NCBI GenBank assembly: GCA_910585565.1
Contig: CAJUFC010000226.1
Location: 1-12,307 of the forward strand
Origin: an uncultured Eggerthellaceae bacterium
Lineage (GTDB): Bacteria; Actinomycetota; Coriobacteriia; Coriobacteriales; Eggerthellaceae
Direction of reading: 5' to 3'
DNA length: 12,307 nt
Both the position numbers and the translations under genes were made by a program. Every line of letters starts with the position of its first letter. Position 1 is the stretch's first letter. The notes beneath the pieces were generated by a model that did no database searches, was not told where the DNA came from, and was given only the letters and a program-made list of their open reading frames with translations. Shown here one piece after another: positions 7,006 to 12,307 of the stretch.

Positions 7006-8013
7006 TCAGATGGCATCATAGGGCATCTGGCGCTTGACGAGATAGTAGATGAGCACCACGGGAACCGCCACCGCGCTCACAGACACCGGCCACACCATGA
7101 TGCACGCGCCCAAGACCGCCAGCCGCACGATATAGAAGATCACGCGCCGGGCCCCGGCGCGCTCGCGACCCTCGATGGTCATGCGCACGAAGGCGCCACC
7201 GGGCGTCTGTCCCCGATGCAGCCAAGGCCACACGCCCTCCACCACGATGAAGCCAGCCACGAACACCGACGAGTTTATGAACTCGACCACCTGCTCCGCA
7301 TGCTCGCCCGAAACGCCAAAGAGCCAAGCGGCGAGCGCGCACACCACCGTCAGGCACCACGACACGAACCCAACGATCGTCATGTCCAGCAAAAACGCAA
7401 CGCTTCTCTGGACAAAGCCAGGGCGCACATTCACCCGTTCCGCATCCTCGCTGCGCTCGGGCAAAAGGCGCCCCAAGAGCTGGGCTGCCAGCCATCCAAT
7501 CACCGCGCCTGAGGTGTTCCAGACAAGGTCATCCACGTCAAAGGTGCGGTACGAATACGGATAGAGGCCGAACAAGCCGGTCAGCTGCGCCGTCTCGATC
7601 AGGAGCGACGCCACGAACGACAACACGAGGCTCAACGGAAATCCCCAGCGCAAACCGCGCCGAAATATGAAGCCGAGCGGCACGAAGAAGACGATGTTCG
7701 CCACGATCTGAAACACCGCAGCCGCGCCGTCCTCGCGAATGTCCCCGATGAATGCGAACGGGTTGAGCTGCGGCGGCACGCCATAGGTGATGCCCAGCCC
7801 CGAGTCCCCCGACGGCAGCGGCCACAGCGTAAAGAACACCAGTCCCAGGCCGTACAAGACGCTCGCATACGCGCCAGCCGCAGACCAAAAGCGTATCCTT
7901 CCGTCACGATGGTAGAGAAAGGCGAGTATCGGCAGCGTGAGCGCAAACGACGCGAACGGCCATATGCCCACGGCTATGAAGAATCGGTCGCTGAAGCTGC
8001 CCAAGAACCCCAC
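7006..8013 (-). CDS. VanZ-domain / RDD-domain fusion membrane protein
   Basis: A 335-residue polytopic membrane protein. Residues 1-185 form a VanZ-like domain with hydrophobic helices, NIVFFVPLGF (106-115), LIETAQ (138-143) and DVDDLVWNTSGA (159-170), the usual VanZ pattern. Residues 198-335 form an RDD domain: QRSVAFLLD (202-210) with the Arg and Asp of the name, then RGQTPGGAFVRM (267-278). VanZ homologues outside vancomycin clusters are of uncertain function, with teicoplanin tolerance described for VanZ itself; RDD domains are uncharacterised or transport-related. No other van genes are nearby, so a resistance role is not supported. Start: the frame is open to 8301, but AAGGAGAG lies 7 nt before the GTG at 8013, and upstream codons do not look like membrane protein. 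It is first gene of a probable two-gene unit with mnmA. Confidence 0.85.
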   Translation of the reverse strand: MGFLGSFSDRFFIAVGIWPFASFALTLPILAFLYHRDGRIRFWSAAGAYASVLYGLGLVFFTLWPLPSGDSGLGITYGVPPQLNPFAFIGDIREDGAAAVFQIVANIVFFVPLGFIFRRGLRWGFPLSLVLSFVASLLIETAQLTGLFGLYPYSYRTFDVDDLVWNTSGAVIGWLAAQLLGRLLPERSEDAERVNVRPGFVQRSVAFLLDMTIVGFVSWCLTVVCALAAWLFGVSGEHAEQVVEFINSSVFVAGFIVVEGVWPWLHRGQTPGGAFVRMTIEGRERAGARRVIFYIVRLAVLGACIMVWPVSVSAVAVPVVLIYYLVKRQMPYDAI

Positions 8014-8193
8014 GGTGGTGCTCTCCTTTCGTCGTCGCGCAATCGCCCGCATGCGGCAAGCGGTCTCCCAGTCTAGCGCGCGTCGGGCGCTAAGGCATCG
8101 GCAAGCGCGCCGAATGACAAAACTGTTAGGCACGGCAAGGCCCACGCAATGCGGCGGCAGGCGCCTCGCGCCAACGCGGAATCGGTGCGGCCA

Positions 8194-8300
8194 GCTCGCA
8201 GGTGCGACGCGCTCGCAGATGCTGGCCACTCGCAAATTAACGGTATCATGGCACCAAGCAGATTTGACCTGCGACGCGCCGCGCAGGCGCATGCGTCGCA
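8194..8300 (+). promoter_or_regulatory. Candidate control region of the flavin reductase-rubredoxin gene
   Basis: Within the 311-bp divergent gap (8014-8324), CTCGCA recurs at exact 17-bp spacing (7-mers starting 8194, 8211, 8228). It is followed by TATCAT (8244-8249), a possible -10 with no good -35, as expected of an activated promoter. Downstream, TGCGACGC (8270-8277) and GCGTCGCA (8293-8300) form a perfect 8-bp inverted repeat, 10 nt before the AAAGGAGAG ribosome site. TGCGACGC also occurs at 8203-8210. I saw no convincing promoter for the VanZ-RDD gene in the rest of the gap. Confidence 0.35.
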
Positions 8301-8324
8301 CGAACGCTTCAAAGGAGAGGCCCC

Positions 8325-9086
8325 ATGATCGACACGTCCGCGTTCCGCAGCCTGAGCTATGGGCTCTACATCGTGACCGCCTTCACCAAAGACGGCAAGA
8401 AGGTCGGATGCGTCGCCAACACGTTCGCGCAGGTGGCGTCCAACCCTCCCATGGCCAGCGTGGCCCTCAACAAGGCGAACGCCACGACGCAAGCCATCCT
8501 CGAAACAGGAAGGTTCGCCGTCAGCGTGCTGGGACAATCGGCCACGATGGAGCTCATCGGGCTGTTCGGGTTCCGCTCGTCGGCCGACGTCGACAAGTTC
8601 GACGGCATCGACCACGAGATCTGCGCGTCCAACCTGCCGCAGGTGCTCGCCGACAGCGTCGCTTGCTTTGCGGTAGAGGCGAACGAGCGCGTTGACGCCG
8701 GCACGCACTTCGTGTTCGTGGGGCGCGTGCTGGAGGCGTCGGTCATCTCAGACGGCCAACCGATGACATATGCCTACTATCACGAGGTGCTGCGCGGCAA
8801 GACGCCTCCCAAGGCCGCCTCGTATGTGGAGGATGCGCCAGACGCATCAGCCCCCAGCGCGCTGCCGTCGGGCGCCCGCCAAGGCGAGGCCCCCGATGGC
8901 GCAGCCGGCGATGAGGCCGACAGCGCAGCTGGCGCCACAGTTGGCGCCGCGCCTGATGTCGCGCCCCGCTACGGCTGGCGCTGCACGCTGTGCGGCTACA
9001 TCGTCGAGATGGACGAGCTGCCAGAAGACTTCACCTGCCCCATGTGCGGCGTCGGCCGGGAGATGTTCGAGCGCATCGAGCTGTGA
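8325..9086 (+). CDS. Flavin reductase-rubredoxin fusion (high-molecular-weight rubredoxin type)
   Basis: A 253-residue soluble electron carrier. Residues 1-160 are an FMN-binding flavin reductase-like domain, with FRSLSYGLYIVTA at 7-19 and VANTFAQVASNPPM at 30-43. Residues about 165-215 are an Ala/Pro/Gly-rich linker. Residues 216-253 are a short rubredoxin domain with CTLC (Cys220, 223) and CPMC (Cys238, 241) binding one Fe; the 14-residue gap between pairs is the compact rubrerythrin-type form. The same architecture in acetogens (Hrb of Moorella) passes electrons from NAD(P)H to flavodiiron proteins that reduce NO or O2. That partner is not in this window, so the role is by homology. AAAGGAGAG lies 7 nt before the ATG. 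The gene is convergent with the FNT channel, separated by 49 bp. Confidence 0.9.
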   Translation: MIDTSAFRSLSYGLYIVTAFTKDGKKVGCVANTFAQVASNPPMASVALNKANATTQAILETGRFAVSVLGQSATMELIGLFGFRSSADVDKFDGIDHEICASNLPQVLADSVACFAVEANERVDAGTHFVFVGRVLEASVISDGQPMTYAYYHEVLRGKTPPKAASYVEDAPDASAPSALPSGARQGEAPDGAAGDEADSAAGATVGAAPDVAPRYGWRCTLCGYIVEMDELPEDFTCPMCGVGREMFERIEL

Positions 9087-9135
9087 GGCACGCCCGAGGA
9101 GGCATGCGCCATGGCAGCGCAGGGAGGGCGCTCCC

Positions 9136-10119
9136 CTAGCCTTGCCTCTTGTGATAGAGAAACCAATACGCCAGCCCCACGAGGATGGCGCCGCCCACGA
9201 TGTTGCCGAGCGTCGCCGCCGAGATGTTGTAGAGAATGCCCGGCACGCTCAGCACCTCCGTCGGCACCGTCGTCGCATAGCCGGCGGCGTTGAGAGCCAG
9301 CCCCATGGGCAGAAAGAACATGTTCGCCACGCAGTGCTCGAACCCGCACGCGACGAACGCCGTGATAGGCAGCAAGATGCCCACCACCTTGTCGACGACC
9401 GTCCGCCCCGCATAGCCGATCCACACGGCTAGGCACACCAGCACATTGCACAGGATGCCCTTGAAGAAGAGCGTGACCCAGTCAGGGTTGATCTTGGACA
9501 CCGCCGTCGAGATCATCACCGACGCCACGCCGCCACCGTTCATGTCGCCCGCGTGCGCCATGAACGCGATGAACACCACGATGAGCGACCCGCACAGGTT
9601 GCCCACCCAGACGATCGCCCAGTTCTTGAGCATGCCGCTCAGTGCGATCTTTTTGCTCGCCAGCGCGGTGACCATGAGCGCGTTTCCCGTAAAGAGCTCG
9701 GCCCCACAGCACAGCACCAGCACGAGCCCCAGGCAGAAGCACACGCCACCCAGTACGCGCTGGATGCCGAAGGGCAGCGTCGCATCCCCCAGAAACGTGC
9801 AGAAAAACAAAGCGCCCAGCGCTATGAACATGCCGGCCAGAATCGACGAGACAAAGCACTTCGATGCCGTCATCTGCACCTTGCCAACGGCGACAGCCTC
9901 TGCCTTTGCCTCTATCTGCGCCGGCGCCAAGGCATCGGGACGCACTGCCGCGACGTCAGCGGCTGCAAGCGTGCGCGAAGCGGCAACATCGTCAGGAGCC
10001 GCAGCGACCGCCCCAGGCTGCTGGCTCGAAGCGGATTCGGCATCATGCATGCTGCGGGCAACGCCCGCTACCCCGTGAGGAGAACCCAAAACTACCCCCG
10101 ACCTGCGGATATCCAGCAT
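9136..10119 (-). CDS. Formate/nitrite transporter (FNT) family channel
   Basis: Numbered from the 10119 start, this is a 327-residue FNT protein of six membrane helices that assembles as a pentamer and moves formate, nitrite or hydrosulfide across the inner membrane. Recognisable segments are GALFFCTFLGD, GAELFTGN (139-146), the helix from NWAIVWVGNL (about 166), KGILCNVLVCLAVW (220-233) and GFEHCVANMFF (259-269), whose His262 is the conserved central pore histidine. The substrate cannot be decided. Family homology starts only near residue 62 (DALAPAQIEAKAE); the preceding residues are Ala-rich, low-complexity and unusual. Start is uncertain: ATG 10119 has weak purine-rich sequence upstream and lies about 26 nt from a possible promoter. 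ATG 10050 (304 residues) has no ribosome site and a GCGGGC-GTT-GCCCGC hairpin right before it. The gene is convergent with the flavin reductase-rubredoxin gene. Confidence 0.88.
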   Translation of the reverse strand: MLDIRRSGVVLGSPHGVAGVARSMHDAESASSQQPGAVAAAPDDVAASRTLAAADVAAVRPDALAPAQIEAKAEAVAVGKVQMTASKCFVSSILAGMFIALGALFFCTFLGDATLPFGIQRVLGGVCFCLGLVLVLCCGAELFTGNALMVTALASKKIALSGMLKNWAIVWVGNLCGSLIVVFIAFMAHAGDMNGGGVASVMISTAVSKINPDWVTLFFKGILCNVLVCLAVWIGYAGRTVVDKVVGILLPITAFVACGFEHCVANMFFLPMGLALNAAGYATTVPTEVLSVPGILYNISAATLGNIVGGAILVGLAYWFLYHKRQG

Positions 10120-10151
10120 CCGCCACCCGACTCCCTGCGCGTTTGCCAGCG

Positions 10152-10157
10152 ATTGTA
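10152..10157 (-). promoter_or_regulatory. Possible extended -10 promoter of the FNT gene
   Basis: TGCTACAAT on the minus strand is an extended -10 (TGn plus TACAAT, 5/6 match). It would start transcription near 10145, about 26 nt before the ATG at 10119. No consensus -35 is present at the proper distance. Confidence 0.4.
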
Positions 10158-10184
10158 GCACAAGGCCCGCGCCACCCCGCCACC

Positions 10185-10236
10185 GGCCGGCCGTGCGCCG
10201 CCCCGTGGCCGGCCAGCCGCGAGGCGCGCTCCTCGC
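10185..10236. other. GC-rich dyads in the FNT / DUF3592 divergent region
   Basis: The 8-bp palindrome GGCCGGCC occurs twice, at 10185-10192 and 10207-10214, exactly 22 bp apart, and the copies can pair with each other. A second hairpin, GCGAGG-CGCGCT-CCTCGC, follows at 10219-10236. They lie just upstream of the possible FNT promoter, at activator-like distance. In GC-rich DNA such palindromes also arise easily by chance. Confidence 0.35.
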
Positions 10237-10315
10237 CATTGGCCATCAGTCGCGCATCACTTCGCCGCCGCTGGCCACCAGCCGCCCAGCCTCATCGCGC
10301 CCCTGCGCCCAGCAG

Positions 10316-10344
10316 CTGCCACGCAGAACAAACTCATCTATACT
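10316..10344 (+). promoter_or_regulatory. Probable promoter of the DUF3592 gene
   Basis: CTGCCA (10316-10321, 4/6 match to the -35 consensus) and TATACT (10339-10344, 5/6 match to the -10) are separated by an ideal 17 bp. Transcription would start near 10351, leaving a leader of about 98 nt before the ATG at 10449. Confidence 0.5.
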
Positions 10345-10448
10345 GAGAGCCAAGACGAGGGCCAGCGCTTGACGGTCGCACGCAGCGGACAGCCCGCGCG
10401 AACCAGGGTCGCGCCCTCAGTCGCACAACCGCACGGTGAGGAGACGGC

Positions 10449-10937
10449 ATGGGAAGCGGGACAGGCTCATCATTTTCAGGAGGAAGCACCGCGAGCAGCA
10501 TGGACCCCGCATTCTTCTTGGGAGTCGTGGGCGGCGTGTCCTGGGTCTTCGTGGGTCTCGTCTTTCTCGCCATCGGCATCGTGCTCCTGCGCGGCAGGCA
10601 TCGCAGCCAGCACGCCTGCACGGCAACGACCATGGGCGTCGTCTCAGACATCACGAGCCGCGCCACGCACAACGGCGTCGTGTTCAGCCCCCTCTTCGAG
10701 TACGAGGTGGACGGGCTGAAATACATCAAGAGCTCGCCGGTGAGCTCAAGCAAAATCAACTACGCCATCGGCGAGCCCGTCGAGGTGCGCTACAACCCGA
10801 ACGACCCACACGAGCACTACCTGCCTCGCGACACATCCGGCAAAACGCTCGCCATCGTCCTCACCCTCGTCGGCGTCGCCTGCCTGGCCATCGGCGCCCT
10901 TTGGGCCTTCTTCTTCCTCGTCATGCCCCAGCCGTAA
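10449..10937 (+). CDS. DUF3592 domain membrane protein
   Basis: A 162-residue protein with a Gly/Ser-rich N-terminus (1-18), a first membrane helix at about 22-47, an extramembrane domain at 50-130 and a second helix at about 133-158. The middle domain has the DUF3592 pattern: a beta-strand-rich stretch with FEYEVDG (83-89) and the signature GEPVEVRYNPNDP (108-120). Function of the family is unknown. GAGGAG lies 5 nt before the ATG at 10449. A second in-frame ATG at 10500 has AGGAGG 16 nt upstream, too far to be preferred. The gene is divergent from the FNT gene, has its own probable promoter and is convergent with the EamA gene, so it is probably monocistronic. Confidence 0.82.
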   Translation: MGSGTGSSFSGGSTASSMDPAFFLGVVGGVSWVFVGLVFLAIGIVLLRGRHRSQHACTATTMGVVSDITSRATHNGVVFSPLFEYEVDGLKYIKSSPVSSSKINYAIGEPVEVRYNPNDPHEHYLPRDTSGKTLAIVLTLVGVACLAIGALWAFFFLVMPQP

Positions 10938-10940
10938 CCC

Positions 10941-11025
10941 CTAACACAGGAGACGGCTCTCTGCCTAACACAAGGGACGGTTCTCCCTTCTTCTGCCTAA
11001 CACAGGGGACGGCTCTCTGCGTTAG
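10941..11025 (+). repeat. Three tandem dispersed-repeat units between convergent genes
   Basis: Units start with CTAACACA at 10941, 10965 and 10997, with GACGGCTCT or GACGGTTCT centres. The third unit is a near-perfect dyad: CTAACACAG pairs with CTGCGTTAG with one mismatch. The array begins 3 bp after the DUF3592 stop, and its last bases contain the EamA stop codon (TAA on the minus strand, 11022-11024). A role as a bidirectional transcript end is possible by position. Confidence 0.75.
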
Positions 11026-11924
11026 TCTGGCTTTCGTACACCAATCTGCGAAACAGCAACGCCTGCAAGGATAATCGCAACCCCGACCCATTGCATGAGC
11101 CCGATGGCGTCTCCCAGCACCAGTACCGAGACAAGCAGTCCTGCGGGCAGCTCCGCTGATGCCAAAATCGTTGATATCCCCGCAGGCAGATAAGGCGAGC
11201 CAAGCCCGAAAAGGAGCACCGGGCATAACATCCCGAAAAAGCCAATAACAAGGCCATAGGGAGCAATCCCATCGACAACAACCCCAGAGACCAGGAAATC
11301 GGGGCAAACGAGCAAGGATGCGACAGAAGAGCCGAGGCATACGATGAATCCTCTTTGTACCGAACTGCAAGGAGCCTCAACTCGCCCAGACATGGTCACG
11401 AACAGGGCGCAGCTGATTGCCGCCAAAAAGGCACAGGCGACGCCGAGTGGATCGAGGCCTGAGATGCCAGTCTCGTAGACGTCGCTCGCAAGCATCGTGC
11501 CCACAAGGATGATGAGGGCAGCAATGACCTCGGAGCGCTTCGGCAGACGACGGGTGATGACGATCTGTATGACGATCCCGATCCACGTGAACTGGAACAA
11601 CAGCGTCAGGGCCACCGCTACAGGAAGGCGCGACATGGCAAAACAGTAGAGTATCGCCGTGGTGCAGCTCAAGGCACCCAACCCCATCAGCTTGAACGAA
11701 AGACCTGCTCCGACTCTGACCCATCTTTGTCCCAGAACGAAAGAGGCGACCAAAGCTATGCCAAATAGGGCGGCCGCGAACCACATCTGACACCCGACAA
11801 CCTGAGGCCACGAAAACCCATCGGCATACGCGAGTTTGTACATCGTAGCGTTCGCACCGTAACACGCTCCCCCGATGAATACCTCAAGGGCAGCGATGCC
11901 CTTCCTGCTAGACCGCTGAAACAT
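11022..11924 (-). CDS. EamA/DMT-superfamily transporter
   Basis: A 300-residue inner-membrane protein with about ten hydrophobic helices arranged as two EamA repeats (about 10-145 and 155-295). Each half begins with a helix followed by a short charged turn, and the second half ends in the typical LGDAIGLMQWVGVAIILAG (277-295) segment. DMT carriers export or import metabolites such as amino acids, and the substrate here is unknown. AGGGGAG lies about 8 nt before the ATG at 11924. Codon use and GC content are visibly less GC-biased than in the mnmA or antiporter genes, hinting at a different origin. The stop codon lies inside a dispersed repeat unit, so the original C-terminus may have been altered by a few residues. 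A leader with an intrinsic terminator precedes it, implying conditional expression. Confidence 0.88.
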   Translation of the reverse strand: MFQRSSRKGIAALEVFIGGACYGANATMYKLAYADGFSWPQVVGCQMWFAAALFGIALVASFVLGQRWVRVGAGLSFKLMGLGALSCTTAILYCFAMSRLPVAVALTLLFQFTWIGIVIQIVITRRLPKRSEVIAALIILVGTMLASDVYETGISGLDPLGVACAFLAAISCALFVTMSGRVEAPCSSVQRGFIVCLGSSVASLLVCPDFLVSGVVVDGIAPYGLVIGFFGMLCPVLLFGLGSPYLPAGISTILASAELPAGLLVSVLVLGDAIGLMQWVGVAIILAGVAVSQIGVRKPD

Positions 11925-11984
11925 CGACTGAATCTCCCCTCAACCCAGTTGGCACATAAATCCAAATTCAGAGCTATGGCCCCG

Positions 11985-12022
11985 AAAAAAAAAGAAACCA
12001 CGACCCCGAAAGAGGCCGTGGT
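11985..12022 (-). terminator. Intrinsic terminator in the EamA leader (candidate attenuator)
   Basis: In the minus-strand RNA, ACCACG...CGUGGU arms (12022-12017 and 12002-11997) close a stem with two internal mismatches and a C-GAAA-G-type apex on the DNA plus strand. It is followed by UUCUUUUUUUUU. This is a good Rho-independent terminator. It sits 61 bp before the EamA start and downstream of a good promoter (12073-12100), so it would stop EamA transcription unless antiterminated. An upstream CCGUGG (12055-12050) is complementary to CCACGG in the 5' terminator arm and could form the competing helix. Confidence 0.75.
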
Positions 12023-12072
12023 GAAAAGATGACATGCGCCCGGAAAAGCCCACGGAAATTTTTAACTAGACA

Positions 12073-12100
12073 ACAATAGCGAAGCCCGCTGAGCTGTCAA
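12073..12100 (-). promoter_or_regulatory. Promoter of the EamA gene
   Basis: A perfect TTGACA (12100-12095) and TATTGT (12078-12073, 4/6 match) are separated by 16 bp. Transcription would start near 12066, giving a leader of about 142 nt that contains the intrinsic terminator. Confidence 0.6.
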
Positions 12101-12116
12101 GCAAAGACCTCAATGA

Positions 12117-12142
12117 GCAGAGGGGACGGTTCTCTGTGTTAG
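12117..12142 (+). repeat. Dispersed REP-like repeat, single copy
   Basis: GCAGAGGGGACGGTTCTCTG with a TGTTAG end shows CAGAG/CTCTG arms around the GGGGACGGTT centre. It has the same orientation as the other copies and lies 17 bp upstream of the EamA promoter -35. Confidence 0.7.
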
Positions 12143-12187
12143 AACGACGCGGCCCTTCTTGGAAGGCGGGACCACTTCGGGGTTATA

Positions 12188-12294
12188 GGACAAAAAGTGT
12201 GTCCGGAATCGTAGCCTTTTCCCAGTTAGAACTGCACATATTAGTTTAATAAGTTGATAAGAACCAACTTTTCACCCGGACAGAATATGTGTCC
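12188..12294. repeat. Pair of 17-bp dyads exactly 90 bp apart, flanking an AT-rich segment
   Basis: GGACAAAAAGTGTGTCC (12188-12204) and GGACAGAATATGTGTCC (12278-12294) share 14 of 17 bases and a GGACA/TGTCC dyad. Between them, AAGTTG (12251-12256) and CAACTT (12265-12270) form another inverted repeat. The segment is clearly more AT-rich than the rest of the window. No gene is visible from 12023 to 12307. These are probably operator sites or the ends of a small element belonging to whatever lies to the right. Confidence 0.55.
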
Positions 12295-12307
12295 GCCTCC
12301 CTCTTGA

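Noticed and set aside
5899..7512. 537-codon open frame on the plus strand
   Set aside because: It is antisense to mnmA and the VanZ-RDD gene; it is His/Arg/Ala-rich with no recognisable domain, as expected of the complement of GC-rich genes.
7006..8013. Vancomycin or teicoplanin resistance gene vanZ
   Set aside because: Only a VanZ-like domain fused to RDD is present, with no van cluster; a resistance claim would go beyond the evidence.
8014..8301. N-terminal extension of the VanZ-RDD frame
   Set aside because: The GTG at 8013 has AAGGAGAG in good register, and the extra 96 residues have no membrane or VanZ character.
12150..12180. Terminator from the CCTTC-TTG-GAAGG hairpin
   Set aside because: The stem is only 5 bp and has no T-tract on either strand.
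1..12307. tRNA, rRNA or transposase genes
   Set aside because: No cloverleaf with a CCA-adjacent acceptor, rRNA core sequence or transposase motif was recognised on either strand by eye.

Overview
This is a GC-rich bacterial window that reads as a member of the Coriobacteriia, most likely Eggerthellaceae. That placement is an inference. It rests on strong GC bias at third codon positions, stand-alone ATPases of the AAA and DUF4143 types, a flavin reductase-rubredoxin fusion typical of anaerobes, and a dispersed repeat with the core CACAGGGGACGGTTCT. I saw no rRNA, tRNA, CRISPR array or transposase gene.

Left part (1-3061). The C-terminal stub of a glutaredoxin/GST-like gene (minus) ends abruptly where a copy of the dispersed repeat begins. 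Two minus-strand ATPase genes follow: an AAA ATPase with a C-terminal winged helix (322-1422) and a DUF4143-type ATPase with a nuclease-like C-terminus (1609-2931). Each has its own ordered repeat array just upstream. The first array is five 10-bp units. The second is five 15-bp cores at an exact 23-bp pitch, separated by unrelated 8-bp spacers. This pair of ATPases with private arrays is the most unusual element in the window.

Central part (3062-10937), ordinary accessory and housekeeping genes. A small LEA-like amphipathic helical protein (3253-3576, minus) is divergent from a CPA1 Na+/H+ antiporter (3877-5685, plus). The antiporter converges on a minus-strand pair: a VanZ-RDD membrane protein (7006-8013) followed 42 bp later by mnmA (5737-6963), the tRNA 2-thiouridylase. 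Divergent from that pair is a flavin reductase-rubredoxin fusion (8325-9086, plus), which converges on a formate/nitrite (FNT) channel (9136-10119, minus). A DUF3592 membrane protein (10449-10937, plus) is divergent from the FNT gene and has a recognisable promoter.

Right part (10938-12307). Three tandem copies of the dispersed repeat fill the gap between the convergent DUF3592 and EamA genes, and the last copy supplies the EamA stop codon. The EamA/DMT transporter (11022-11924, minus) is preceded by a TTGACA promoter, a roughly 140-nt leader holding an intrinsic terminator, and an upstream segment that could pair with the terminator arm. This layout fits attenuation. Beyond it lie another repeat copy and two near-identical 17-bp dyads exactly 90 bp apart in AT-rich DNA without a gene.

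Several starts were moved inward from the longest open frame because of clear Shine-Dalgarno sequences (322-1422, 3253-3576, 5737-6963, 7006-8013). The FNT start is unresolved between 10119 and 10050.
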